64,000 nucleotides of DNA, taken from positions 682,001 to 746,000 of the forward strand of contig JBAJFE010000009.1 in NCBI GenBank assembly GCA_037903355.1, in the 5' to 3' direction. This DNA is from Trichuris trichiura (lineage: Eukaryota; Nematoda; Enoplea; Trichinellida; Trichuridae). The position numbers and the translations under genes are program-made. Below the pieces are notes generated by a model. That model was not told where the DNA came from and searched no databases. It saw only the letters and a program-made list of their open reading frames with translations. This document shows positions 23,393-35,389 of this stretch, in pieces (positions within the stretch are counted from its first letter, which is position 1; every line of letters begins with the position of its first letter).

Positions 23393-24825
23393 TGATAGGC
23401 ATGCTAAATTGAGTAGATGACACTGCAGCAGTTTCCCGTGCTTCTTTACAGCTGATGACGGGCCAGGCTTCGGCTCGAAGGCTCCGACGAGGAGTTTGTT
23501 AGATATTAAAAGGGCACTGCTTCCGTAGCGATCACATTAGTTATTCTCCAATAGTGCAACATTCAGATTGGAACGATCAGCAGAGCAGTTCGAAATTTTG
23601 AAGCATCTGGAATGTTGAATTTTTCTGAATCCAGAAAGACTTAGAATCCTGAATTCCCGAGTTGCTGCGTTGCATGATTTTTATGACTGGCGTTGTTATA
23701 TCGTCAGCGCTAACATTCACGGCTGTTTCGTCGAACGTTTGGGTTCCAATGCAATACAATCGTGAATGAACCGAACTCTGTAATTGAATTAATATTCCGT
23801 TTGGATCGGAATGCCAGATGAGCAACAAAGCGGAATGGCACAGGATGATGAGCTGATGAGAATTCACCAACGACTGAAAAAAATTAACAGACGTTGCCTT
23901 GCTTGTCTTCTGGGGCAAAGCGACTAAACCCGCAGTCTCTTTTTTGAAAAAACATTTTACGGCTTTAACCCGGTTTTCATATGACGTTTGTTGTTGTAAA
24001 CGTTGCTGAACGGAGCTTTGAAGTCTTACACTGACCCTTCTTCAGCGTGAGGGTGTCATACTATGATGAGGAAAAAAAACTAAAAAATAAAGCTGGGATG
24101 AGTTTAAAGCACAAAGGTAACTGGCAACCGACGGCTTGACGCAGCTTCCTCATGAAAGAAGCGTTTCTTAACCACAAAGCGGAGGCCGACACTGGTGGTG
24201 AACCTCAACCGGTAGCCAACTTCATCAGGTGAATTAGCCCTGCTTAGAATACACTTGTGTTTTAAACGTGCCCTTCATTCTGAAATTATAAATGCAAAAC
24301 AAGTCTTTATCGAAGGGCATATAACAAGTTTCTGTCCATTCAGGATTAGCATGCAGCTCCTTCCATACATTCTGGTGTTTCGCTTAATCTTTGTTTGGCC
24401 TTCCAATGTTTGAGCATTACACGAAATTGATGTTTGACAGTTCTGCCCTTACCGAATAGCGCCTTCTAACCTCGTCACTGCTACGGCCGTCACATCAGTA
24501 CACCTGGTCGGACAGTATTTTTCGCGTATTCCTCATTGGTAAGGAAAGCACCTTTCTCAAACTCTTTCGTAAAATCATGCGCAAATGAAATTATCATCAA
24601 AAAATCTCAGACCTCATGTTGTCCCACCTTCAGGGTAGTAGGGAAGATACCGTTTTACAAACATTTACGTTACAAAGAGAAAGATGATATATGGGTAAAC
24701 GCAATTTATGTTACTCAGCTTTTATTTGAAAACCTCTACATATACGCAGTACCATTTGTAATTTAATAAGTAATTGTAATTGTAAATAATACTTTTGAAG
24801 TTTATTAACAGTTCCACTCAACCGG
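23393..24825. other. Spacer between P1 and G2
   Basis: This holds the 5' flank of the ancient pseudogene (23393 to about 23940) and the 3' flank of G2 (about 23940-24825). It is repeated with high similarity at 35390-36822, 50667-52091 and 58784-60511. A minus-strand frame at 23577-23918 is open in two units but begins with TTG and is shifted in the others. A plus-strand 76-codon frame next to the gene 3' end also begins with TTG. I see no gene. A TTAACCGGTTGAG stretch close to the G2 stop is conserved. Confidence 0.6.
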
Positions 24826-26643
24826 TTAACCAACTTTGGAAATACCAACGGCTTTAGAACTACCCTTTGCCAGCGAACGGGTGTCTGCCTTTTTAGCTTT
24901 CACTGTTTGTTGGCGTCCAAACGCCCTTGAGATAGCAGTAGAGAACGTTGAAGCGCGTGACGATATAGCAGTCGAGAAAGTCGAAGCATAACTTGATTCG
25001 TAGCTGTGACCGCCCCGCCTTCTCCTTTTGCGATGATGAACTGCTGCGCCACCGAAGCACAGCGTTAGCATAAGGAACCCCAGCACAAACCCAACCACTA
25101 CATTCACTACATTCGACGAAGTCGGGTTGATCAAACGCTCTATTAACTTTCCATCTTTCTTGTCACAATATTCCCCTTGGTAGCTTTGGTAGCACGTGCA
25201 TTCGACTATCCCATATTCAGCGTTTTCTCTGCAGACACCATTGTAGTTGCAACTGTCATCTTCACATTTTTGAACTTCGCGTTCACAGGTAACTCCTCCG
25301 TATCCATCTTTGCATTTGCAAACTTTAACTTCTTCAGCGCCTATGACTAAAGTTTCGCAGGTTCCACCGTTTTGACAAGTGCCTGATTCACCGCACGATT
25401 TCAGAGCTTCTGAACAGTTGCTCCCTGTAAAACCTCTACGGCAAAAACAGTGCGGTTCTCCTCTTGCAGGAATGCATGTGCCCCCATTCTGGCATATTCC
25501 TTCGCAGACATCTTCTTCACATTGAATACCGATATACCTGTCAGGACACACGCACTTAAGATGACCATAAGAGTCCCTTGCAATAGTTCCATTGTTATTG
25601 CAGCCTTGCTTTCTCAAGTTTATTGTTGTATTGGATGCAAAGTCAGTGCAGCTGTCATTGTACTTTAGAACCTTTGTTGCCATACAGCATGTAAGGCCAC
25701 TTTTGTTGCACGGAGCAGCGCCTGACTCAGCTGGGGCAAATCTTTCCAGTGTTATTGTATCGCATCTTAGATGTTCTTCTGATGGTTCCGCGCTCCATTT
25801 TCCCCAGTTTCCCCTGCATGTCTTCTCACACTCACGTTTCCACTCCCTTGGGATACCGATAGGACACGGTATGCCAAAAGGACTTTGTGCTTGACTCAAA
25901 ATAGAAACGGCGTATTTATACCACTTGTTATCAGTGTCATCGAAGTGGCAGTGTTCCACCTTTTTGTAGTTGCAATTCCTATAAGGGGAATGAATGCAAG
26001 CAATATCATGATCATCTGCCATTTTTATATGGTCGCAACGGTGTGGGTATCCATGGAAGCCCACACCGTTTGGATGAACCCCATAACTTGGACATAACCA
26101 CATCCCGTGTGAATCTTCAAACCAGCCTACGAAGCGGTGAGGAGGGAACCAATCAAGAAGCCAATCGTCGCTGTCTCTGTATAGTTTTCCACGATGAGGA
26201 TGAAAATACCAGTACGTGTGTCGATTTACAACCCAATTTGCCGTCATCTCGTCAATCTGTAAAGAACATGACCATCCGGTCCATTTAAGACTGCAGTCTT
26301 GTTTTGCCATTAGTCGAACAAAGAAACCACCAAAACCCCATATGTCCTTCCTGGGTGTCGTTCTTGGTTTGAAATATCCGGCTCCCCAGTTCATGTCACT
26401 AAAATGATGGAATCCCCAACGCTCACCCTCTAAGAAAGTGGCCCTGCAAAGGTCATCTATTGTTTCAGCGACGAATCTCTGACCGCCAATTCCTGCATAA
26501 TGCATCCAAGTTACACACCGTTCATTGATCTTGAACCCACTTTGCATTCTAGCTTCACTTGGACATCTGTAAGTATCACCTGTTGAAACTTGAGTGGCAA
26601 AATTAATGCAAATTAAGGTGATTAGTATCAATGCAGGCGACAT
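24826..26643 (-). CDS. G2: type I membrane protein, N-terminal class A, TSP1-like plus four EGF-like modules
   Basis: A 605-codon open gene without introns. The frame extends 43 codons further 5', but the conserved start is the ATG of MSPALILITL (26641-26643), which opens a signal peptide; the extension is unique to this copy and would bury the signal. The domain order is as in G1. The class A N-terminal domain (DTYRCPSEARMQSGFK..) shares RHTYWYFHP and the W-L-C-P-x-Y-G element with G1 but differs widely elsewhere. The TSP1-like segment, four EGF modules, helix (about 500-524) and Arg/Lys stop-transfer are nearly identical to the other copies. The tail has two 11-residue repeats, and RQQTVKAKK and GISKVG at the end group it with G6. 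Surface location and ligand binding are inference. Confidence 0.85.
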   Translation of the reverse strand: MSPALILITLICINFATQVSTGDTYRCPSEARMQSGFKINERCVTWMHYAGIGGQRFVAETIDDLCRATFLEGERWGFHHFSDMNWGAGYFKPRTTPRKDIWGFGGFFVRLMAKQDCSLKWTGWSCSLQIDEMTANWVVNRHTYWYFHPHRGKLYRDSDDWLLDWFPPHRFVGWFEDSHGMWLCPSYGVHPNGVGFHGYPHRCDHIKMADDHDIACIHSPYRNCNYKKVEHCHFDDTDNKWYKYAVSILSQAQSPFGIPCPIGIPREWKRECEKTCRGNWGKWSAEPSEEHLRCDTITLERFAPAESGAAPCNKSGLTCCMATKVLKYNDSCTDFASNTTINLRKQGCNNNGTIARDSYGHLKCVCPDRYIGIQCEEDVCEGICQNGGTCIPARGEPHCFCRRGFTGSNCSEALKSCGESGTCQNGGTCETLVIGAEEVKVCKCKDGYGGVTCEREVQKCEDDSCNYNGVCRENAEYGIVECTCYQSYQGEYCDKKDGKLIERLINPTSSNVVNVVVGFVLGFLMLTLCFGGAAVHHRKRRRRGGHSYESSYASTFSTAISSRASTFSTAISRAFGRQQTVKAKKADTRSLAKGSSKAVGISKVG

Positions 26644-26869
26644 TTTCCAACTCGACAGACTGCACGATACGCAGCTGTGTTCATGGACTGCCAGAAAGAC
26701 AAACCAAATAGACAACGTGCCAGTAATTTCGCAGTTTAAACTAGCGAGGCATGTTTTAAAGTTTTCCATCACATCACAATAAATGCGTGCGTATGACTTC
26801 TTATGTTCACAACTACCATCTCTGTATAACTATAGCTATGCTATTTCAAAACAAATATCCATTGTTCTA

Positions 26870-28445
26870 ATGGTCTGAACGGCAGAGCACGCATATCATT
26901 CCTGTGAAGATGTGTGTTTTCCTTAGGGATCTTCATGTTGATGCAGATGCCTGAAAAACGGTTTATTTCCCGTGTAGCATAACAAGCAAACGTAACAAAT
27001 TGGAGCTTTCGGAAACCATCTCTTCCCGTAGTTAGGGACATAAGGCACATTCAAGTTGTTAATGCCTGCAACGATTTCATATAGGGAACATAACAAGCCA
27101 ACGAGCTAATGCGCAGCATTCGCTCTGAGTGATCAGTGTAGCCGACGCTTCACCGATCTCGACAACTCTGTCTCAGCTGCAGCATTCATTGTGGCGGATG
27201 CAGAACGCGTCTTTTTTGTTTTTCTTAGGGAAAACAGGTTCTCGCGACATAGGATCTTCTGCCGGAGGTCGAGTGGACGTTGAGAGGAATGTTCAACGAC
27301 TGCTGCACCTTTATCGCGTCAGTTATCATTTTCTCGTCATTTGGTTTCTTCTTCTGTTTGTTCGTCTGCTCAGGTTTCTTCTTTGGTGGTCCTCCTCGCT
27401 TTCTTGTATTTTATTGAGTTCTTGTATGGATTGACCCCATCGAAGTGCTACTGGAATTTGTGAAGTAAACAGGCGTTGCAACTACTTAGGATCCTGATCT
27501 TACCACTTATCAGAATAGAGCTCAGGGGTGCAGAACTCTTAAAGTATACGCTGAAAGTTCTGAGACGATGAACGGTTTACCAGCGGTTGAACATTCCTGT
27601 CAATGTTCACTCAACCTCCGGCCGAATATCCTAGAATCAAAGAGGCGTTCTCCGTCCGCCACAATGAGTCCTGCAACAGAGACAAACGCGTCGAGATCAG
27701 TGAAGCGTCAGCTACTCCGATCAATCAGAGCGGATGCTGCGCATGAGCTCATTAACCCCTTACGTGCCCTATATGAGACCGTTATAGGCATTAACAATTT
27801 GCCTCTGCCTTATGTCCCTGAAGGCGGAAACAAACGGTTTGCGGATGCTTCGTTTTGTTACGTTTTCTTGTTACGTTCAACTGGGAATAAACCATTTTTC
27901 CGACATCCTCACATCATTTCCGCGATTTTTGTTGAAGTTAGAGCTTAAGGAACAGGGATTTAGACCCTTTTATGTCCTACCATCTATGACTTGTTGTCTG
28001 TTCCATAGACAGACATCCCGACGTACGTCCGCCTCTTCCAATTGGTCGAAAGTGTGCTATAACGAACGACTGATTTGTGCAAGAACTGTTGTAGCGCTCT
28101 TAATTTCATTAATTCTATTACTGTCGCTGAATGGAAAGTATTGCATGTGCCTCTGAATGACCAACTGGTTAGTGCAGAACAAGGCAGCGATAAAAGGACG
28201 TTGAAGCAGCCGTACTCTTTGTTTTGAAGTCATTTTAGATTCTTAAAAGTGTGTTGAACACCGGACTGTTCTTCACGGGTCTGCGGGATTTCGTGATGCA
28301 GTTTCTTTCCCACGGCTTTGTATTGCCCATTGATGACTTCTGAAATAACAGAAGCAAATGCCCTACCAACGAATGGACGAGCAACTGTTAAAAGAATGCA
28401 CGATAGGGATCATTTCAGGAGAAACAGTGGAAACGGTGTGCCCTG
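26870..28445. repeat. Penelope-like element relic with inverted arms (unit 2)
   Basis: Orthologous to 13744-15505. The left arm is about 26930-27330, the decayed GIY-YIG piece lies on the minus strand at about 27340-27500, and the right arm is about 27590-27930. The tail with GAATGGACGAGCAACTG is near 28368. The arms contain CTGAAGGCGGAAACAAACGG, a variant of the dyad that reads CTGACGACGGAAC in the fuller PLE at 33389. No open frame survives. Confidence 0.55.
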
Positions 28446-29037
28446 TCTTCAAACTGCACCTGTTAATAAGTTGCCTTTATCATCGCAATGAAGTTTTGTT
28501 TCATCATATTTCTTCAATATATCGTGGCTTTCTGCAGAGCTAGCGGTCTGAAGTACTGTCGTTTTTCGGGAGGAAGGGCAATCTGATAACATAGCGGTCA
28601 AGAAAGTCGAAACGCAGCTTGTTTGGTTGCAGCTACCACCCTGTGCTCTCATTCCTCTGTGACAATGAAGTCCCGCGCCAGTGAGGCAAAGTGTTAATAT
28701 AAATTTTTCCACCAGGTTAACGGCTAAGCTCAACTCTCATGGCAGCCGGTTTCAACGTTCCCAGTAATACCTTTTCGTAATTTCCTTCCGTTTCTTTTCA
28801 TAATTTTCTGAACACGTGGACTTTATTCATGCTCGTCCCGCGTCTTTTTGGTATCCGCGGTTATAGTTGCTGCTGTTTGTTCGCATCCTTCAAACGTGCG
28901 CTCATAAGCATAGCGTTGTTTCATACGTTCGTTCCTCGATTTTCAACTGCTTTGATTTAATTTTTTCCATAGAAAATACAAGCTGTTTAGTTAGCAGTGC
29001 ATTCCTCTTGATTGGCGAAGACTATTTTTTCCAACGA

Positions 29038-29960
29038 CTAGCCTGCTCTTGTATCCCTAATCGGTAGCAATGTGGGGATTAGGACTACAAGAGGCAGGAT
29101 AGCTATTTTGAAGGTCTTCGTTGTCATTGAAGGAAGCACCGCGCAAATTGAGAGCAAGCGAACCGAAGGGTGATAACCAGATGGAGCGAAGTCAGAACAA
29201 TAACCCGGACGAGGAAGCACCTCCCAGTCGAGTTCTTGGATGGCTGCTTTTGTGATTATCGCTGTATGCGATCGGGCGTTGTCGTGGTGCCGCATGATGC
29301 CATGCTGGTTCCTTTGCCTTTGTTCGCCAGACGCCGTAACTGTTCCGCTTAAATTGTAGCGGTGATAGTCTACGTCTGGGAAGCATTTCGAAATGTGCAA
29401 CACCCTCACAATCGAACTAGACGGATGGCGTAGTCTTTCATTAATGCAGTTTGGGTTTCGTTTGCGCGGTCCTTGTCCTTACCAGGACACAGGTACTCCC
29501 TTCTTTGTTTCATGTTGACGCATAGATAGCTCATCTCTTCACTTATGAAGATCTGACTGAAAACAGGCGCAGTTGGGTCACGGCTTGACGGTATTGAACG
29601 AGAAGAAAACCTGCGGCAGAAACGCGTCGAATTTTGTCCGCTCGACTCAGCGAACGTGGCACCCACGATCCCATCGATGGTGGACATCAGCCCACAGCCG
29701 TATAACTGCAGCTAATCTTCTCGGCATGATCAACTGCGGTGGATGTTCGTTGACTAGGGCGTTCACGTTGTGTTCATCGCTTACCCTACCTGACCTCGCA
29801 CTGTCACTTAGATCGAAATTGCATTCCCTAAAATGGGAAAACCACTTTCTACTTAATCGATTGCTGATAGCCTCTTCCGCGTAGACTGCCTTGATCTTTT
29901 CAGCCATTGCGGCAGCACTTAATCCTCCGTTATAAAGGAAAAGTGGCACATGTCGTGCCT
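29038..29960 (-). mobile_element. mariner transposase relic (unit 2)
   Basis: A nearly full-length but frame-broken mariner-type transposase on the minus strand. The N-terminal helix-turn-helix part with SNRLSRKWFSHFRECNFDL is at 29949-29647. The middle part has YLCVNMKQRREYLCPGK at about 29540-29460. The catalytic second Asp is in HDNARSHT near 29290. The third region reads SDFAPSGYH. The first catalytic Asp position reads SEEM here but SDEM in the unit 4 and 5 copies, and the third region has Gly where Asp is expected, so this copy is dead. It is shared at one site by units 1, 2, 4 and 5. Confidence 0.8.
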
Positions 29961-30583
29961 TTTTGTCGACCTGTCACTCCGTCTTTCCAGTTGAGCTGAA
30001 GCTTCTCAGAAACGTAATATTAAAGTTCTTGAACACAGGGTGCTTCGTAACGGGATGAGATTTCATGGTGTATGGTCTTCTACGGCTTTTCCCGTTTATC
30101 TGTTGTGCTTGTATCTGTAAATTAGCCGAAACAACTGCTCAACCAACGGATGGATGAGCCGTTATTAGGAAAAATTATACAGATGTCAATGCACTCAACT
30201 GTTTTAATATCAGAGCTTTCGGAACGCTCTAGTTCCGTCGTCAGTGAGGTGGTGGAATAGGTGTTATTCTCGGATCGGTGTTATATAGGCTCACGTGACA
30301 ATAGGAATGGGGGTCGAGGTCAGCGCGGCAGAGAGCAGCACTTGGTTTTACTAATCAGTGGGTCCCAAGCCGAGCTAACCTCTTGTCCTTTGTCACGGTT
30401 GATGGTATGATTATGGCGAATGTAAAGAGCCTCCTTAATCCGGCGGAGATGTAAGTGGCTCTCGCGACAAATAATCTGCGGTTGTAGGTCGAGCGAGCAT
30501 TGAGAGGAATGCTCGACGACCGCCGACGCTTTGATCGTCTCTTCTATGATCTTCTCCGGTTTGAGCTTCTGTGGTCGGCCTCG

Positions 30584-32866
30584 TCACGGATTATTTGTCC
30601 TTTGTACGTCGGGTTGCGTCATTCTTCGCATCGCTTCTTTGTATCGGCCGACGTTGGTCATGTGTTGGCCGTACCTGTGAAATAAAGTGTTGCCCGTTTC
30701 TCCTATGTAGGAGGCGTTGCAACCGCATCGTAACTCGTGGATGACGCCTGGTCTCCTGTCAAAGGGAACTATGATCTTATCGCTCCTCACCATTGAACGC
30801 AAACTATTAGATGTCTTAAATCGAACCTTGAAGTCTAAGGAAGGGCTCAGTCGTAGGATTCGTTCCCGATGCCGTTGTAATAAGGGATAAACAAAATGGG
30901 GCGGCTATTTGTGATTCCAGTGTTATCATTAGGAGGGTTAATATTATCAATGGTATTAGTGTCGTTGGGCGAGGGTGTAGGGTTCGGGGGCCGTCTGCAT
31001 TCGGCGATGATATGTTTTACTAAAGAATGAGGGTACCGGTTGTCTGTAAATGTATAAAGGATGTGCTTTAATTCAGCCGGGAGAAATGCGGGGTGACAGA
31101 CAGCCAGGGCTCTGTCAACCATCCCTTTTACAATATCCCGTTTGACTGACAAAGGGTGGTGTGAAGTGAAATGCAGATATCTGTCAGAATGGGTTGGTTT
31201 TCTATAAACGGAGGTCCTTATTTCGTTGCCCTGTTTTATCACCAATACGTCTAGGAAGGGGAGTTTATTATCTACTTCTGTTTCCATAGTTAAACGTATG
31301 TTTTTGGGGAAGATGCTGTTTAAGTGGTTTAGAAACGTCCCCTCCTTGCCCTTGGTGGTGATAGCGAAAATGTCATCTACGTAGCGTTTGAAGAAGATGG
31401 GCGCTACGTCCGGGCTTACGCTAGGGAAGACCTTTTCCTCGAAGTGTTCCATGAAGATCTCCGCTAGAACCGGCGATAGTGGACTGCCCGTGGGAGCACC
31501 ATCTGTTTGCAAAAAGAACCTATCCTAGAACCTGAAGTAGTTACCTTCTTTCATGCAGAAGGAAATCAGTTTCGTTATGTGAAAAAGGTTCAGTTTCATT
31601 TTTAGAAGTCCCGTGGAGTCCCTTTTGAAAAGGTTTTCTAATAGGTTAAGCGTGTAGTCTATGGGGATGCTAGTGAACAGGTCTTTGACGTCATAACTAA
31701 CCATGACGTTGTTCGGTGTTAATTGGAGTGGTTTTAACGCCATGCAGGTCTTCACATTTTAAGACATGAGAATCAAGTTTGCCCGTTAGCGCTTTTAGGA
31801 TGTCTTTTAAATAGGTGCACAGCGTGGATGTTACGCTGTTGACGCTTGAGACGACTGGTCTTAGGGGGATTCCCGGCTTATGAATCCTTGGGAAGTCCGT
31901 AAAGTTCAGGACATTTCGCGTTGTTTAAGAAGTAGATGTAGTTACTGATGTGCGAAAGGTGGTGGTCCTGTTTTTCACTTGCGAACGCATCCAGTAAAGC
32001 CCTCAGTTCCACCCGCGCCTGAGGAGTTGGGTCTTCCAGGATAGGGCGGTATATGGCATTATTTAACAGACTGTTGATTTTCTGTTTGTAATCACTACGG
32101 TTAAGGAGAACCACTACGTTACCTTTGTCCGCCTTAGTAATTATTATGTCTTCGCGCGACTTTAGTTGCTTTATAACCCGCTGCTCCTCGTGGGATAAGT
32201 TAGGTGTTGATCATGGGCGACTCTGCAATAGGATGTTTGATATTGATGCTCTGACCTGTGTAGCCTTGACAGATTCAGTGTGAGAGCCCGCTCTCCACCG
32301 AGGAGATGATGTCCATAACGGGAATATTCTTAGGGGTGGGAACGAAGTTTAAACCCTTGGGGAGAACACCTTTCTCGATCTCGTTCAAGTTGGCGGAACT
32401 GAGATTGACTACTACTTTATCAATGCTTTGCACGATGGGGTTCTTGGTGCGTTTGTTTCATCTTGTGAATTCCCAAGACCGCGAACCGTACAAAGCGTTG
32501 AGTTTTTTACTTAAGATCTGGATCTGATGTAGTTTTGTTAATGCGCAGCTGTTTTTAATCTGTGCGTGCAACTGAGATAAGAAATTGAAATTAATTGAGC
32601 GTGAAAGAAATTGTGTGTAATGGTTGCATGCATGTTTAAGCAGAGCAGAAGACATTCTGTGATCACGAATAGTGCCTTTTAGGAGGGAGACCCCGGTCGA
32701 TTGTAACAGTTTTGACGTCCTTGGTTTTGGGGCGTGGTTCCATTTTATTTTGAAACATTTTGGAAGGAGACCAGCGTCGCGGCATTTTAGTAGGAATGTC
32801 AACTTCCCCATCGTTAGAGTAAGTTTGATGGATCATTTTTCCAGCTGTTTCGCTGCCTCGAGGCAA
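30584..32866 (-). pseudogene. Penelope-like RT plus GIY-YIG protein, frame-broken
   Basis: Pieces in order on the minus strand: an N-terminal region (about 32811-31878); RT motif A with SYDVKDLFTSIP (about 31700); motif B with DGAPTGSPLSPVL (31512-31460); catalytic motif C with RYVDDIF (about 31366-31389); then FLDVLV, YRKPTHSDRYL and, at 30802-30584, ELRCGCNASYIGETGNTLF of the GIY-YIG nuclease. The catalytic residues I can see are intact, but the frame changes between 32458 and 31878, near 31515 and near 30840. The total span of about 760 codons is normal for the family. The protein nicks DNA and primes reverse transcription from the nick. Confidence 0.85.
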
Positions 32867-33604
32867 AGTGCGCCGTGGGCACTGAGGATGTTCTTGAACA
32901 CTGGGTGCTTCGTAACAGGATGGGTTTTCATAGTGTATGATCTTCTACGGCTTTTCCCGTTTATCTGTTGCGCTTGTATCTGTAAATTAGACGAAACAAC
33001 TGCTCTACCAACGGATGGATGAGCCTAACAAAGGACAAATAATCCGCGACGAGGCCGACCACAGAAGCTCAAACCGGAGAAGATCATACAAGAGACGATC
33101 AAAGCGTCGGCGGTCGTCGAGCATTCCTCTCAATGCTCGCTCGACCTACAACCGCAGATTATTTGTCGCGAGAGCCACTTACATCTCCGCCGGGATAAGG
33201 AGGCTCTTTACATTCGCCATAACCATACCATCAACCGTGATAAAGGACAAGAGGTTAGCTCGGCTTGGGACCCACTGATTAGTAAAACCAAGTGTTGCTG
33301 TCTGCCGCGCTGACCTCGACACCCATTCCTATTGTCACGTGAGCCTATATAACACCGATCAGAGAATAACACCACCTCCACCACCTCACTGACGACGGAA
33401 CTAGAGCGTTCCGAAAGCTCTGATATTAAAACAGTTGAGTGCATTGACATCTGTATAATTTTTCCTAATAACGGCTCATCCATCCGTTGGTAGAGCAGTT
33501 GTTTCGTCTAATTTACAGATACAAGCACAACAGATAAACGCGAAAAGCCGTAGAAGATCAGACACTATGAAAACCCATCCCGTTACGAAGCACCCAGTGT
33601 TCAG

Positions 33605-33895
33605 GATGGATGAGCCGTCATTAAGAAGAATTGTACAGATGTCAATGCACTCAACTGTTTTAATATCAGAGCTTTCGGAACGCGCTAGTTCCGTCGTCAG
33701 TGCTCCACCACCTCAGTGACGACAGAACTAGAGCGTTCCGAAAGCTCTGATATTAAAACAGTTGAGTGCATTGACATCTGTACAATTTTTCTTAATAACG
33801 GCTCATCCATCCGTTGGTAGAGCAGCTGTTTCGTCTAATTTACAGATACAAGCACAACAGATAAACGGGAAAAGCCGTAGAAGACCATACACCAT
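33605..33895. repeat. Large imperfect palindrome at the Penelope-like element end
   Basis: The sequence reads GGATGAGCCGTCATTAAG.. and returns as its complement ..CTTAATAACGGCTCATCC, centred near 33708. It contains the CTGACGA..GAAA dyad in both orientations (about 33670-33740). It consists of the same terminal segment as 59902-60191, so this block may be a separate unit or a head-to-head end joined during insertion. Confidence 0.7.
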
Positions 33896-35389
33896 ATTAA
33901 AGTTATAATATGTCGAAAGGTATTAAATAATAGGTACTGCTTGACATGAAAGAAACTACGTGCAAAAAAAGTTTGCTTCTAAGAAATGGAACGAACCTAT
34001 GAAACAACTTAATAACTGCTCCATGCTCATCTCGCACTTGCAGAATTCGAATCTTATATTGTTGTCGGCAAGGTTTGTCTTCTAACGCTTTCACAAGTGC
34101 TTGGTTTACCGCACGACTTCAGCGCGTTCGAGCAATTGTTTCCTGCGAACCGTCTGTGACAGAAACATTGCGCTTCTGCTCGACCGGGTACGCATGTTCT
34201 CTCCTTGTTACATTTTGCTTCCCACACACGTGTGTCACGTTGAGTACCGGCGTATCGCTCAAAATCTATGGACCTAAGGTGTCTATTGGAATCGTTGTCG
34301 AAACTTTCATTATTATTTCTATCGTACTTCTTTAGTTTATTGTTCTATTAGATACTAAGTCACTAAGTCAGCCTGGCTATCATCGCAATCTATAACTTTC
34401 TGTGCTTTACGTCATTGAGGTGCATCTTTGTGGCTTAGATTAGCGTCCCGTTCAGCTGGGTCGAATGTTTCCGCTGTCATTCCAACAGAACTGAATAACC
34501 TTTCTGATTATGCAGCGTTCCGTTCGCGCCTCTCTCCTCTCTATTGTCCACTTCTTTGGATTTCCCGAAAGCAGAGGCTGCCTTTGAAATCCTCTGAACC
34601 AGTTTCAATTAAAGGTCACCGTTCTCACCATTTTTCATCATGCTGACCGCACTGGCAGCGTTCGTCCGTTCTACAGTTACAACTTTTGTAAAAACGTTGA
34701 GTGCAGGGAACGTAGTGGCTCAAATCCTTTAATTATCACGTGCGAGTAGGTCCGATTCCGGTACAAACCATTGGGCTGAAACTGTAAACTGGTCATATTC
34801 ATGCGCAGTGTGCGCGTTCGAACATGGGTACCTTCCGCGAAAGTGTGCCAAACAGAACAAACCGGTGACCCCACTGAGCATATAGTGCTCCACGGCATGT
34901 TCTCAGGAGTTTAAATCTGAATGATTGCTATGCTTTGTCTTTTTCTATTCTAGTGTCTGACTTTATGCAATATTCTGATCAGCATCGGAAGGTTCGCAAC
35001 AGCAGCCGACGTGTAGCAATCCAAACAAAGAAATGAGAAAAAGGCAGTACGCTGTTACCAATTTCTCCTTATAAAATCTTTTCTCGTTTTTAACATCATA
35101 TGTATAGTTAAGCGAGCAAGGGCTGCCTGCGAAAACATTCTCTACGGCACCGCTCTTCCATGAACCATATCTGCGTATGGCAATATTGTGCACGAACGGT
35201 TGTTTTTTGGGCTATGCATTTTGAACCGCGTTTGAAGCTGCTTTTCATTTTATGGCCGCGTGGACATCTATAGATTTCACCTGGTAAACCCCTCGTAGTA
35301 AAATTAACGTAGATTATGGGGAGCTGTAAACGTTCAATTCCCATTTCAAGCTTCAGCCCAATTTTCAATATGTTGCTGTCTCCAGCCAT

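Larger units (their letters stand above)
30028..33895 (-). mobile_element. Penelope-like retroelement with GIY-YIG endonuclease and palindromic ends
   Basis: An insertion in P2 flanked by ATTAAAGTT on both sides (30019-30027 and 33896-33904). The empty site is visible in P5 (about 57280-57300). The minus strand codes an RT followed by a GIY-YIG domain, the defining architecture of Penelope-like elements. The ends are long, imperfect inverted copies (about 30100-30610 against 33020-33540), with an extra direct copy of the outermost segment at 32885-33023 and a further self-complementary block at 33605-33895. Such end rearrangements are known for this group. The coding part has frame breaks, so the copy looks inactive. 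Confidence 0.85.
28449..35389 (-). pseudogene. P2: ancient decayed paralogue, split by mariner and a Penelope-like element
   Basis: Same layout as P1. The N-terminal part is at 35389-35108 (IYRCPRGHKMKSSFKRGSK). The central CNC..CHC part is at about 34600-34720. The EGF remnant is at about 34000-34340. The transmembrane-tail part is at 28733-28449 (LTLCLTGAGLHCHRG and CVSTFLTAMLS, matching ASTFSTAMS). Stops and frame changes make it non-coding. A mariner relic (29038-29960) lies between the EGF and tail parts, and the PLE 30028-33895 is inserted beside it within ATTAAAGTT. Confidence 0.7.

Noticed and set aside
23577..23918. 113-codon minus-strand frame kept in two spacers (also 35574-35915)
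   Set aside because: Starts with TTG, is frameshifted in units 4 and 5 and diverged at 9875-10105; it is the 5' flank of the ancient pseudogene.
24536..24766. 76-codon plus-strand frame conserved in three units, next to the gene 3' ends
   Set aside because: It begins with TTG, is broken in the unit 3 copy, and its conservation is explained by recent duplication of the whole unit.
26644..26772. 43-codon N-terminal extension of G2
   Set aside because: Present only in this copy, lies in the block that is 5' untranslated in the others, and would place the signal peptide internally.
33815..33840. tRNA-like stretch GTTGGTAGAGCAG in Penelope ends
   Set aside because: It resembles a tRNA D-arm, but no acceptor stem, anticodon arm or B-box follows at the proper spacing; a tRNA gene is not supported.
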